Part shown: in pieces, positions 45,237 through 53,652 of the stretch
Layout of the letters: every line of letters begins with the position of its first letter
How positions within the stretch are numbered: position 1 is the first letter of the stretch
DNA from: Mycoavidus sp. HKI
GTDB lineage: Bacteria > Pseudomonadota > Gammaproteobacteria > Burkholderiales > Burkholderiaceae
Length of the DNA: 64,000 bases
Assembly: GCF_020023735.2 (NCBI RefSeq)
Contig: NZ_CP076444.2
Span: 1,689,501 to 1,753,500 of the forward strand
Direction: 5' to 3'
Translations under genes and position numbers: made by a program
Notes under the pieces: generated by a model
The model's input: only the letters and a program-made list of their open reading frames with translations
Database searches by the model: none
What the model was told of the DNA's origin: nothing

Positions 45237-45812
45237 ATGTCTGCTAAAGACCACTCGCCTAAGCTTCCCCAGAAGCCATCGCTAAAACCCTTGCCCGCGC
45301 TGATTTTTTTCAGTCGCTGGTTACAGGTCCCGTTGTATCTCGGGCTGATTGTGGCGCAAGGCGTTTACGTGTATCTCTTTTTGGTTGAGGTCTGGCACCT
45401 GCTTAGCCATACGCGCACTCTTAATGAGACCGCCGTTATGCTTGCCGTACTCAGCTTGATCGATGTCGTCATGATCTCAAATTTATTAATTATGGTGATC
45501 ATTGGCGGCTACGAGACTTTTGTGTCTAAGCTCGGGCTTGAAAACCATCCGGATGAACCGGAATGGCTCGATCACGTTAATGCTGGTGTCTTAAAGGTGA
45601 AACTATCGATGGCGTTGATTAGCATTTCGTCAATTCATCTGCTTAAAACTTTTATTGATGCAGGCCAGCGCGACACACATATTGTTATGGCCCAAATCCT
45701 CATCCACCTTTCTTTCTTACTTTCAGCCGGGGTGATGGCTTGGGTGGATAGACTCATGTCACGCCCTCATTCGGATGTATCTCCGTCAAACGGCAGCCAC
45801 CCACTTAAATAA
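45237..45812 (+). CDS. yqhA: UPF0114 family inner-membrane protein (YqhA)
   Basis: The conserved part begins around [20 protein letters not shown] and contains three or four membrane segments, a cytoplasmic loop [10 protein letters not shown], and [26 protein letters not shown], all typical of YqhA. The frame is open from 45123, but residues 1-38 of that version do not look conserved, so I prefer the ATG at 45237 (MSAKDHSPK); no strong ribosome binding site decides it. Function of the family is not known. It lies 12 bases before bfr and may share its transcript. Confidence 0.8.
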   Translation: MSAKDHSPKLPQKPSLKPLPALIFFSRWLQVPLYLGLIVAQGVYVYLFLVEVWHLLSHTRTLNETAVMLAVLSLIDVVMISNLLIMVIIGGYETFVSKLGLENHPDEPEWLDHVNAGVLKVKLSMALISISSIHLLKTFIDAGQRDTHIVMAQILIHLSFLLSAGVMAWVDRLMSRPHSDVSPSNGSHPLK

Positions 45813-45824
45813 AGGAGTCTCACT

Positions 45825-46304
45825 ATGCAAGGTGATAAAAAAGTCATCGACTATCTGAATTCTCAGCTCAAAAATGAATTAACCGCAATCAATCAGTATT
45901 TTTTGCATGCCAGAATGTACAAACATTGGGGTTTAGATAAGCTGGGACAGCATGAATATCAAGAGTCGATTGGCGAAATGAAACATGCCGATCTACTCAT
46001 CGAACGTATTTTCATGCTTGATGGACTGCCTAATTTGCAGGATCTGCACAAATTATTAATCGGCGAGGACACGCAAGAAATTTTACAGTGCGATTTGAAA
46101 CTTGAATACATCTCTCAGACAACGTGTAAAGAGGCGATTGTTTACTGCGAATCCGTACGGGATTTTGCGTCGCGTGAGATTTTTGTGACGATCCTGAACG
46201 ATACCGAGGAACATATCGACTGGCTCGAAACTCAACTTGAGCTGATCGGTAAGCTTGGTCTGCAAAACTATCTGCAAATTAGCATCAACCCAGCGGCAGG
46301 TTAA
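45825..46304 (+). CDS. bfr: Bacterioferritin
   Basis: A 159-residue iron-storage protein of the 24-mer haem ferritin family, cytoplasmic. Visible are Glu18, Glu51 and His54 of the di-iron site in [10 protein letters not shown], haem ligand Met52, Glu94 and His130. At the usual Glu127 position (DEEGH in E. coli) this protein has DTEEH, so Thr sits where the ligand is normally found and Glu128 is next to it. The Shine-Dalgarno aaaggag precedes the ATG. A strong terminator follows. Together with bfd downstream this forms an iron storage and release pair. Confidence 0.95.
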   Translation: MQGDKKVIDYLNSQLKNELTAINQYFLHARMYKHWGLDKLGQHEYQESIGEMKHADLLIERIFMLDGLPNLQDLHKLLIGEDTQEILQCDLKLEYISQTTCKEAIVYCESVRDFASREIFVTILNDTEEHIDWLETQLELIGKLGLQNYLQISINPAAG

Positions 46305-46310
46305 CTCGTC

Positions 46311-46350
46311 AATCGCAGCGCGCATGGCAAGCGCGCTGCGATTAGCCTCT
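46311..46350 (+). terminator. Rho-independent terminator after bfr
   Basis: Stem AATCGCAGCGCGC / GCGCGCTGCGATT (13 bp, 7-base loop) followed after a few bases by ctttgcttttt. It would end the yqhA-bfr transcript before murI. Confidence 0.75.
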
Positions 46351-46383
46351 TTGCTTTTTGCCCAAAGCAAGACACTCTAACTT

Positions 46384-47232
46384 ATGATGGAATCAGTCTC
46401 TAGCCGTGCCCGTGCACCCATTGGGGTATTTGATTCAGGGGTCGGCGGCTTGTCGGTGTTACGCGCAATTCATGCGGCACTACCAACGGAATCTTTGATT
46501 TATTGTGCCGACTCCTATCATGCCCCTTATGGTGGGCGTGATAGCGCATTCATTGTAGAGCGCACACTTGCCATCAGTGCTTGGCTCATTCAACAAGGGG
46601 TCAAGGCACTCGTCGTCGCCTGTAATACGGCAACGGCACAGGCCAACCACCTACTGCACCAGCAGTTCAGTATTCCAATCATCGGAGTCGAACCCGGCAT
46701 TAAACCTGCCGCACAATATTCGAACTCACGAGTAGCTGGCGTGCTCGCGACGGCGAGTACCTTGCGCAGCGAAAAATTCCAGCGCTTAATCACGGCCTAT
46801 GCGGCTGATTGCCGTTTTATCTGCCAAGCTGGCTCTGGACTGGTTGAGGCGATTGAGCGTGGCGATACAGATTCAACTGAAGTGATGGCTCTACTTAAAG
46901 CCTATCTCATGCCCATGCTCGCCGCTGGCGCCGATACGTTGGTGCTTGGCTCAACCCATTTCCCCTTTCTTGAGACAGCCATCCGGCAGATTGCTGGCGA
47001 CCAGCTCAGGTTGGTCGAAACAGGTGACGCAATTGCCCGGCAACTCGCTCGACGGCTAGCGGCACAGCAGTTGTGCGCACCGGCTGATGCGCCAGCAACG
47101 CTGCGTTTGTGTTCGACTGCGAATGGCGCCCATTTACAGACTCTCGCCAGCCAATTCCTGAAAACTGACCAAATAGCTGAATACGTTATCATTCCTTCGG
47201 GCCCACTCAATGCTGCAAAGGTAGGGCGCTGA
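46384..47232 (+). CDS. murI: Glutamate racemase with the second catalytic Cys replaced by Ser
   Basis: MurI makes D-Glu for peptidoglycan by two-base proton exchange between two Cys residues. The 282 residues show IGVFDSGVGGLSVL, the first catalytic Cys in VVACNTA (residue 80), IIGVEPG and the second site. There the family motif GCTHFP reads GSTHFP: residue 190 is Ser (TCA at 46951-46953). The rest of the protein is well conserved and full length, so this is not general decay. The enzyme may be slow, one-directional or inactive; D-Glu could then come from another route. Two ATGs in tandem start the gene. Confidence 0.92.
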   Translation: MMESVSSRARAPIGVFDSGVGGLSVLRAIHAALPTESLIYCADSYHAPYGGRDSAFIVERTLAISAWLIQQGVKALVVACNTATAQANHLLHQQFSIPIIGVEPGIKPAAQYSNSRVAGVLATASTLRSEKFQRLITAYAADCRFICQAGSGLVEAIERGDTDSTEVMALLKAYLMPMLAAGADTLVLGSTHFPFLETAIRQIAGDQLRLVETGDAIARQLARRLAAQQLCAPADAPATLRLCSTANGAHLQTLASQFLKTDQIAEYVIIPSGPLNAAKVGR

Positions 47233-47388
47233 ACCGCCCTGCTCTCCACTCTTGGGCTATAGAGGGCGGGTGCTAAGCCCTATACATTGCTCTTTTTTAA
47301 CACTATAAAAATCGGCTTTCGATTTAGCTAAAAATCGAGCATTTGTATTTGACCGTGACAGTCACTTGCAAATTATTAAAACCTGAAT

Positions 47389-47407
47389 GATAATGATTAC
47401 TATTACG
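47389..47407 (+). promoter_or_regulatory. Fur box upstream of bfd-tonB-exbBD
   Basis: GATAATGATTACTATTACG matches the 19-bp Fur consensus at about 14 positions, including the first nine. It lies about 50 bases before the bfd start. I expect iron-dependent repression of the downstream genes. Confidence 0.7.
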
Positions 47408-47453
47408 GATGCCTATTGTATCCGTACCCATCTGTTTCTATTGGGGCGATATC

Positions 47454-47666
47454 ATGATCATCTGCGTGTGCAAGTCCGTTTCAGACCGCTCAATCCACTC
47501 CGCCATCCATGCGGGCGCGAATTCCCTAGAAGCATTGCAGTTTGAGTGCGGGGTGGCATTATGTTGCGGTAAATGCGAAAATGCTGTCTTTGATATTTTG
47601 GCCACCCACAATAGTGCAGGTGATACGGCTATACCGATCAGTTTTCATGAACGTGCAGCAGCATAA
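47454..47666 (+). CDS. bfd: Bacterioferritin-associated ferredoxin
   Basis: A 70-residue [2Fe-2S] protein with the Bfd pattern CVC near the N-terminus and CCGKC near residue 40. Bfd reduces ferric iron in bacterioferritin and so releases it. The start at 47454 fits the family (MIICVCKSVSDR); the frame open from 47409 adds residues not seen in homologues. It follows a Fur box and precedes tonB-exbB-exbD, so it should be induced when iron is low. Confidence 0.92.
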   Translation: MIICVCKSVSDRSIHSAIHAGANSLEALQFECGVALCCGKCENAVFDILATHNSAGDTAIPISFHERAAA

Positions 47667-47786
47667 ATTGAGAACATTATGGAACTGTGGATTGGCATGG
47701 CAACCGCGCTCTGTATCTCTTGGCTGATTTTCCATAAATGATACGCTCTGAAAGCGTGAACAGATAATCACTCGTGCAGGATTTGC

Positions 47787-48368
47787 TTGGTCAATTTGCG
47801 TCTCACTGCCGCCCTCTTCTGTGTTGTACTCGCCCTCCATATGGGGGTATTTCTCTTCTTCCTAAACACAGCTGGCCCGACACCCTCTCAATTAGTATTA
47901 GCGAGCACAATGGTAGTCGAATTACTCAGCCCCACGCCTATGCCAGTCATGCGGCTTGCCAAAGCCGCTGCAGCAACACGCGCAACCGCCAAACCAACGC
48001 AACCACCTGTCACGCCTAGTGCCAGCCCCCCGGTTGCTGAAACACGCTCGCCAGCCGCTTTGACTACGCGCACAACCGACCAAGGCGCGCCCCAAAGCAT
48101 CTCTCAGCCTAACTGCTTGATTAACCCGCCAGCGTATCCCCCTCTATCTAGGCAACGCGAAGAAACCGGCACTGTATTAATTAGCATTATTATTGATACT
48201 CGTGGCAAAATTGAAAACGCCGTCATCAAGCAAAGCAGCCGCTTTAAACGCCTTGACCAGGCTGCCCGTGAGGCGGCCCTAGGTAGTTTATGCCGCCCCT
48301 GGCTCGAAAACGGCCAGCCGATACGTACAACGAGCGATATCCCCTTTATCTTTAAGTTCGAGGGTTAG
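47787..48368 (+). CDS. tonB: Energy transducer TonB
   Basis: The 193-residue protein has one N-terminal membrane anchor (residues about 7-28), a Pro/Ala/Thr-rich periplasmic spacer, and a TonB C-terminal domain with PAYPPLSR, GTVLISIIID, GKIENAVIKQSS and AAREAALGS. It carries proton-motive force from ExbBD to outer-membrane receptors. The most likely start is TTG at 47787, 5 bases after agga; no ATG lies near. Followed by exbB and exbD in the same direction. Confidence 0.88.
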   Translation: MVNLRLTAALFCVVLALHMGVFLFFLNTAGPTPSQLVLASTMVVELLSPTPMPVMRLAKAAAATRATAKPTQPPVTPSASPPVAETRSPAALTTRTTDQGAPQSISQPNCLINPPAYPPLSRQREETGTVLISIIIDTRGKIENAVIKQSSRFKRLDQAAREAALGSLCRPWLENGQPIRTTSDIPFIFKFEG

Positions 48369-48426
48369 TCTCTCAATATCTTGCTTGTCCCAAGTTGGGC
48401 AAGCATCCAATCCTAAAAGGAATCCG

Positions 48427-49149
48427 ATGGAACACTATGGTTTAGCCCACATATGGAATCAGGGCGATCTGGTCACACAAGCGCTCATCTTAACGCTGGT
48501 TCTCATGTCCGCACTTTCGTGGACTGTGATCATTGCCAAAATCTGGCAACTCATTTGTTTGCGGCAGCTGACAAAAAATGCGGAGCAGACATTCTGGCAT
48601 GCAGATAATATTGAGCACGGCGTCAAAAAACTAGGTAAACGAGCCGGCAATCCATTTCTTGCACTAGTGCTAGCAGGCCAAGAAGCTGCCAGCCACCATC
48701 AACAAAACCAGCCCTCCCTCCATCATCGTATGGATATTAGCGATTGGATCACGCGCTGCTTAAAAAACACTCTAGACGAAAGCCTGATACGCATGCAAAG
48801 CGGTCTTGCGCTGCTAGCGTCAATTGGTTCAACTGCGCCTTTTGTTGGCCTGTTTGGCACAGTATGGGGTATTTATCATGCGTTATTGGCCATTAGCGAG
48901 AACGGGCAAGCCTCAATCAATCAAGTTGCGGGACCCGTCGGTGAAGCGTTGATCATGACCGCCTTCGGCCTTTTTGTCGCTATTCCAGCAACGCTTGCTT
49001 ACAATGCATTCACGCGCAGCAATAAAAGGATTGTGAGTAAACTCAATCGTTTCTGCCATGGCCTACATGCTTATTTTGTCACTGGCGCGCGTCTGCGCTC
49101 AAATAGACGCAGCGAGTTAAAAGCCGCTACCGCTAAAAGCGTGTCTTAG
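48427..49149 (+). CDS. exbB: ExbB, proton channel subunit of the TonB system
   Basis: MotA/TolQ/ExbB family, 240 residues from the ATG at 48427, which has aaaagga six bases upstream; the open frame from 48385 has no such site. Three membrane segments are visible, with the family blocks GLALLASIGSTAPFVGLFGTVWGI and GPVGEALIMTAFGLFVAIPATLAYN. It forms the inner-membrane motor with ExbD that drives TonB. Confidence 0.93.
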   Translation: MEHYGLAHIWNQGDLVTQALILTLVLMSALSWTVIIAKIWQLICLRQLTKNAEQTFWHADNIEHGVKKLGKRAGNPFLALVLAGQEAASHHQQNQPSLHHRMDISDWITRCLKNTLDESLIRMQSGLALLASIGSTAPFVGLFGTVWGIYHALLAISENGQASINQVAGPVGEALIMTAFGLFVAIPATLAYNAFTRSNKRIVSKLNRFCHGLHAYFVTGARLRSNRRSELKAATAKSVS

Positions 49150-49217
49150 CCCTCTTATTACCCAGCATAAAGTACTTTTTTAGCAAAGCTTTTCAAGCTT
49201 AAACACCATAGACAAGA

Positions 49218-49640
49218 ATGGCCGACAATCCTTTTATCAACGATAACGAAGATACACTGATGAGCGAAATTAACATGACGCCATTGGTTGACGTGATGCT
49301 TGTCTTATTGATTATTTTTCTGGTTACGCTACCGGTGATGCACCATGCTATCAAGCTCGATTTGCCACATGCCAGCAGCCAAACAACAGAGATTAAGCCC
49401 ACGCAGATTAAATTAACGTTACAAGCGGATGGCACCATGCTTTTGGATCAACAAGCCGTCGATGACGCTACGCTACGGGCACACTTTTTAACCGCCGCAA
49501 AAGTCGAGCCGCAGCCAGAAGTTCATTTGTATGCGGATCGTGCTGTACGCTATGAACATATTGCTCATGTTATGTCAGCCGCGCAGTCAAGTGGTTTGGC
49601 AAAAATTGGCTTTATTACGCAACCGGAAGTGAGCCACTGA
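49218..49640 (+). CDS. exbD: ExbD, biopolymer transport subunit
   Basis: A 140-residue protein with a single N-terminal membrane helix containing the proton-carrying Asp25 in MTPLVDVMLVLLIIFLV, then a periplasmic domain (VHLYADRAVRYEHIAHVM). It completes the bfd-tonB-exbB-exbD group. It is convergent with the fic gene only 13 bases further on; no terminator is obvious between them. Confidence 0.93.
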   Translation: MADNPFINDNEDTLMSEINMTPLVDVMLVLLIIFLVTLPVMHHAIKLDLPHASSQTTEIKPTQIKLTLQADGTMLLDQQAVDDATLRAHFLTAAKVEPQPEVHLYADRAVRYEHIAHVMSAAQSSGLAKIGFITQPEVSH

Positions 49641-49653
49641 TTATATGTGAGTT

Positions 49654-50931
49654 CTAGCCCACATCTCTCCCTTGGGCTGGGCGCACATTCATCTCGGACT
49701 CCTTCGACTCGCGCTCCTCGTCGGCAGCGACCACAGCAGGGCCCCCAGCACTGGGCTCCAAGTCAAGGCCATGCGACCACCCAGGCACATTGATGTAGTA
49801 GCGCACCGCTTTGCCGACGCCGTGGCTCCACAGTTGCCCACCCGCGACCATCTCCGAAAGGTCGCGTGTCGCCGTGGCCTTTGAGACGCCGGTCATCTTC
49901 ATGTACTTGTCGACGTTCAAGCCGCCCAAGAAGCCACCGTCCCCGTCATCGAGCAGGCGCTGCAGCAGCTTGCGCTGCCGCTCATGAAGTCCACCGCCCT
50001 CGTGCTTCTCCCAAAAACGCCTCTTCTCGATTGCCTGGTCAATAGTGTGGCTCGCGGCATGACAGGCGGCCGTACATTGGCGCGCAAACCATTGCACCCA
50101 CGCCGTGACATCGATGTCGCCACGCTGAGCTTGGTTAAGGGTATCGTAGTACGCCGAGCGCGAGGTTAGTAGCTGGCGCGAAAGGCTATAGAGGCGCACC
50201 GTTTGTCGCAAATGCTGCGCCATGGCCATGTCAGCGATGGCCCTCCCAATGCGGCCGTTACCGTCCTCAAACGGGTGGATGCTCTCGAACCACAGGTGCG
50301 CGATGGCGGCACGGGCGAAGCCTTCGATCTTCTTGCTGCCCGCCGGCACCGCCCAGGCCTGCGAAGGTGATGTCTCAGCAAACCACGTGAGGAAGCGCTG
50401 CATTTGCGCCGGCACGTCCTTGGATGGCGGCGCCTCGTAATGCACCACTTCACGGCCGAGCGGACCGCTCACGATCTGCATCGGGTCGTCATGATCGCGA
50501 TAGCGACCGACGACGATGCGGTGAATGCCGGACGTGCCACCAGGAAACAGTGCCGATTGCCACCGGCACAAGCGATCCTCATCGAGAGGCATGTCAAACT
50601 CTGCCGTGGCATCGCTAATAACCTCAACAAGGCCATCAACATGGCGGTTGGAGGGTCCCGACGTTGAGAGCCCGAGTCGCCGCATCACGGATGACCGGAC
50701 CACATTGAGCGACAAACGCTCTCCTTCTATGGCAGCGGTGGCCAGCACCTCATCCGATAGAGCATCCAGTGCAACTTGACTGGTACTTCCAAGGCCGATG
50801 GCCGTAGCCTTGCCTTCGACCACACCGTGTATCCGGTAGGCCTGCGCCAAGTCAGATGCGGTCATCTGCGCGTCGTAGGCGAGATCAGGCCATTCAGCCC
50901 GACGCCAGATCCAGGTGGATTTCGTGTTCAT
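49654..50931 (-). CDS. Fic-domain AMP-transferase with an N-terminal inhibitory helix and C-terminal DNA-binding helix
   Basis: The 425-residue protein has a DUF4172-type N-terminus, an inhibitory motif TAAIEGE ([ST]xxxE[GN]) at about 55-62, and the catalytic loop HPFEDGNGRIGR starting at His219. After the Fic fold a winged-helix region follows (MTGVSKATATRDLSEMVAGGQL). Such proteins move AMP onto target proteins, and the Glu of the inhibitory helix keeps them off. The frame is open from a TTG at 50940, but the ATG at 50931 is the likely start. The gene is clearly more GC-rich than its neighbours, which suggests transfer. Palindromic sites around its start suggest autoregulation by the C-terminal domain. 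Confidence 0.9.
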   Translation of the reverse strand: MNTKSTWIWRRAEWPDLAYDAQMTASDLAQAYRIHGVVEGKATAIGLGSTSQVALDALSDEVLATAAIEGERLSLNVVRSSVMRRLGLSTSGPSNRHVDGLVEVISDATAEFDMPLDEDRLCRWQSALFPGGTSGIHRIVVGRYRDHDDPMQIVSGPLGREVVHYEAPPSKDVPAQMQRFLTWFAETSPSQAWAVPAGSKKIEGFARAAIAHLWFESIHPFEDGNGRIGRAIADMAMAQHLRQTVRLYSLSRQLLTSRSAYYDTLNQAQRGDIDVTAWVQWFARQCTAACHAASHTIDQAIEKRRFWEKHEGGGLHERQRKLLQRLLDDGDGGFLGGLNVDKYMKMTGVSKATATRDLSEMVAGGQLWSHGVGKAVRYYINVPGWSHGLDLEPSAGGPAVVAADEERESKESEMNVRPAQGRDVG

Positions 50932-50991
50932 GAGCCGCAATCTACCATATTCGGCTCATATTGTGAGCCGCTTCCCCGGAATTGCGGCTCA
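50931..50991. promoter_or_regulatory. Nested inverted repeats at the fic promoter
   Basis: An inner palindrome CGGCTCATATTGTGAGCCG (50952-50970) lies between an outer 10-bp inverted pair, TGAGCCGCAA (50931-50940, overlapping the ATG) and TTGCGGCTCA (50982-50991). The four half-sites share the core GGCTCA. This looks like a cooperative operator. The natural candidate to bind it is the helix-turn-helix end of the Fic protein. Confidence 0.7.
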
Positions 50992-51066
50992 CGCAATCAC
51001 CTGCAAACAACGGCATTGCATTCAACTCCAATCAGGAGAGTGTTTCATTGGGGTCCCTTTGATTTC

Positions 51067-51210
51067 GAGAGTGACCCAAACTGGGGGCTGACGTAATCAA
51101 CTGATTTTTTGATTGTCGAGTGTGGTCCGGCTTTTCTGACGGCTGTTGGACGCTTTCAAAGCGCTTGCTTCCGCGGGCTCAGCCGTCAGCCCCCAGTTTG
51201 GGTCACTCTC
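51067..51210. repeat. 144-bp palindromic repeat, left copy (MITE-like)
   Basis: The unit has perfect 27-bp terminal inverted repeats (51067-51093 and 51184-51210) with core CTGGGGGCTGACG. It also holds an inner palindrome-rich part (GGACGCTTTCAAAGCGCTTGC). It codes for nothing. The same unit, inverted and of equal length, lies at 52923-53066 on the other side of the DUF1016 gene. Confidence 0.85.
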
Positions 51211-51751
51211 TCTGGCCAGTTCCTCGCTATTTATCACTAAGGTGGAAACCCTGGCCGATCAATTAGAACAATGGGCAACGGATGAAAGAGGAGGGAGTGA
51301 ATGAACGGGCCACTGGTATAGTACGTGTTGAAGCCGCAGAATATATCGTGTACCTCATATTCTGCGGTTCCAGTTTACAACTCCATTTAAGGCCGGCCCT
51401 TTCAGGGTGTTGCACACAGGAAGGTTTTTGAGCAGCAATTGCAGTTTAATTTATGATGTTTATTATTGAAATTGATTTATTTTTCACCTAATTTAGATGA
51501 GATTTCATTCAAGGCCTCTCAAATTCATACTGCAATTGCTTTAGTCCTCATTCTTTTTTGGATATTTCTCAAACACCCGGAAAGGGCTGCCATTTAAGGC
51601 AATGCTTTACGCGTCTTTACGTTACATATCGACAATCGACGTGAGATTTACCGATAAGCGGCTTAGGGTCAGTTTGATGACGATTAAATTACTTATCTTA
51701 TTAATTGCAAAAAGTAATTTTCTCCATTAATTTAGAAATTTTAAATCGTAT
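51211..51751. other. Non-coding stretch with a gene-tail relic and an 11-bp perfect hairpin
   Basis: A start-less frame at about 51214-51303 (SSSLFITKVETLADQLEQWA, then TDERGGSE and a stop) looks like the end of a lost protein. At 51334-51367 CCGCAGAATAT pairs perfectly with ATATTCTGCGG across a 12-base loop, like a terminator stem without a T-run. The rest is AT-rich and should hold the promoter of the next gene. Confidence 0.5.
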
Positions 51752-52840
51752 ATGCAAGAGAAAAAATTAACTTCGAGTAAAATTAGTTTAGCGCCTTTGG
51801 TTATTGAGCAACTTTATAAGCAAGCTGCAAGTTATATCGATAACGCTCGCCAAACTGTTTATCGTGTCATCGATACACAAATGGTCAGCGCTTACTGGTG
51901 TATTGGCCGTGATATTGTGCAAGCAGAGCAAAATGGGCATGCGCGTGCTGAATATGGGAGCAATTTGTTGTCTGCACTTTCAGAGAAGCTTACAAAGAAA
52001 TATGGCCGTGGATTCAGTATTTCTACTTTACGAGATACCCGCCAATTTTACTTGATTTATTTTGATCACATGCCAATTCACCACGCACTGCGTGGTGAAT
52101 CAGAAAAGCAATTGAATTCTAGGCTGGGGTGGATCCATTACCGTGCGTTGATGAGATTGGATCGGCCTGAAGCACGGCAGTTTTATGAAATTGAAGCCGA
52201 AAAAAATCATTGGTCAGGTCGAGAACTTGAAAGGCAGATTGCGAGCTTATTGTTTGATCGGCTGGCTAGAAGCAAAGATAGAGATGGCATAATGAGACTA
52301 GCCTGTAAAGGTCAAGAAATTACTAAACCAGAAGATACTATAAAAGAGCCTATGGTTCTTGAATTTCTTAATCTACCAGAATCACATCGATTAGTTGAAT
52401 CAGAACTCGAAGAAGCTTTAATAAATAATCTACAGCATTTTTTATTAGAATTAGGTAAAGGTTTTGCATTTGTAGCAAGGCAAAAGCGGCTCTCGCTGGA
52501 TGGCGATCATTTTTATACAGATCTTGTCTTCTATCATGTCATTTTAAAATGTTACGTTATCATTGATCTTAAAATTAGAAAGCTATCACATGCTGATTTA
52601 GGCCAGATGCTGCTATATGTTAATTATTTTGACCGAGAAATAATTGAAAAAGACGATAACCCGACGATCGGACTGATACTCTGTACCGATAAAAGTGACG
52701 CAATGGTTCAATATACGCTTGGTGATAAGACTAAACAAATTTTTGCCAGTAAATACCAATTTCATTTGCCGACGGAAGAAGAGCTAGAAGCAGAGCTCAG
52801 ACGAGAAATAAAAGAGATAAAGCAAAAATTAGATGGGTAG
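51752..52840 (+). CDS. DUF1016 (YhcG) family PD-(D/E)XK nuclease
   Basis: The 362-residue protein has the N-terminal DUF1016 helical domain (ARQTVYRVIDTQMVSAYWCI, GRDIV, YGSNLLSALSEKLTKKYGRG, LRDTRQFYLIY) and a C-terminal nuclease core. In the core Asp257 (FYTDLVFY) and Asp272-X-Lys274 (IIDLK) form the PD-(D/E)XK triad, with QMLLYVNYFDRE after it. YhcG proteins are often found in defence islands and next to restriction systems; their targets are poorly known. The gene stands alone, is AT-rich, and sits exactly between two inverted 144-bp repeats, so the whole may move as a cassette. Confidence 0.9.
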   Translation: MQEKKLTSSKISLAPLVIEQLYKQAASYIDNARQTVYRVIDTQMVSAYWCIGRDIVQAEQNGHARAEYGSNLLSALSEKLTKKYGRGFSISTLRDTRQFYLIYFDHMPIHHALRGESEKQLNSRLGWIHYRALMRLDRPEARQFYEIEAEKNHWSGRELERQIASLLFDRLARSKDRDGIMRLACKGQEITKPEDTIKEPMVLEFLNLPESHRLVESELEEALINNLQHFLLELGKGFAFVARQKRLSLDGDHFYTDLVFYHVILKCYVIIDLKIRKLSHADLGQMLLYVNYFDREIIEKDDNPTIGLILCTDKSDAMVQYTLGDKTKQIFASKYQFHLPTEEELEAELRREIKEIKQKLDG

Positions 52841-52922
52841 CGATTGTTCGAAAACCTTGGATCACAAAAAGAATGTCATCGCGCCTTCCCCAAGGCTGCT
52901 CGTTACTGCAGAAGTGATAGAA

Positions 52923-53066
52923 GAGAGTGATCCAAACTGGGGGCTGACGGCCGAGCCCGTGGAAGCAAGCGCTTTGAAAGCGTCCAACGGCCGTCAGAAA
53001 AGCCGAACCACACTCGACAATCAAAAAATCAGTTGATTACGTCAGCCCCCAGAATGAAACACTCTC
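52923..53066. repeat. 144-bp palindromic repeat, right copy (inverted)
   Basis: Reverse complement of the unit at 51067-51210 with few differences and equal length. The 13-bp terminal core (CTGGGGGCTGACG/CGTCAGCCCCCAG) is perfect; the outer 14 bases of its right end differ. A near-repeat tttgattYcgag follows this copy (about 53067-53078) and precedes the left copy (about 51058-51069), which may be a target duplication. Confidence 0.85.
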
Positions 53067-53109
53067 TTTGATTCCGAGCCGACTCAGAATTCGGATTGCA
53101 AAGTACGCT

Positions 53110-53320
53110 AGTGCGTCGGGAGGCCAGCAAAGTGAGTAAGGGTGGGTAGGACTAACACTTTCGATGTAACGCGTAAAACCTTCTACAAGCGTTTTGTGTT
53201 CGTCACACCTTCTGAGGTACGTGTTTGCCAGCTAAAATCTCCGCTTCGACTTTAGCGGCCCATGCTTGGGCCTGCGCTTTCGTATCAATTTTTAAGGAAA
53301 ACGCAAAGAATATTCGTTTT
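53110..53320 (-). pseudogene. Integrase N-terminal remnant next to tRNA-Leu
   Basis: On the minus strand a frame reads FSLKIDTKAQAQAWAAKVEA, EILAGKHVPQKV, stop. One frame further it continues DEHKTLVEGFTRYIESVSPT. This is the usual N-terminal layout of tRNA-targeting tyrosine integrases (arm-binding domain with KAQAQAWA..VEAEI..G followed by the SAM-like domain). The frameshift and missing catalytic half make it a pseudogene. It begins about 25 bases from the tRNA-Leu 3' end. Confidence 0.6.
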
Positions 53321-53345
53321 TGTTCTTATATGTCAAAAAGCTTGA

Positions 53346-53430
<85 letters not shown>

Positions 53431-53652
53431 CATGCTTAGCTTCCAGCAAGGGCGCTATTATAGCCAATTATTTTGCATTTCGCCTAGCATATTGTGCTTA
53501 CTTTATCACTCAACGGGCCAATATTACGCCCTGATAAAAAGCTTGTTACCGACTAAACGGCAAGAGCATTTCAATTTTATGCCCAAGGGCGGGTTAAAAT
53601 ACGCGGTTTCCGGCAGAATCCGCTTAAGTAGTCTTTTGATCGCCCGTCATCT

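Noticed and set aside
45825..46304. Loss of ferroxidase ligand Glu127 in bacterioferritin
   Set aside because: DTEEH in place of DEEGH may be a normal beta-proteobacterial variant, with Glu128 able to serve. Kept as a note in the feature only.
47236..47275. Terminator after murI
   Set aside because: CCGCCCT/AGGGCGG can pair, but the loop is long and a T-run is missing nearby, so support is too weak.
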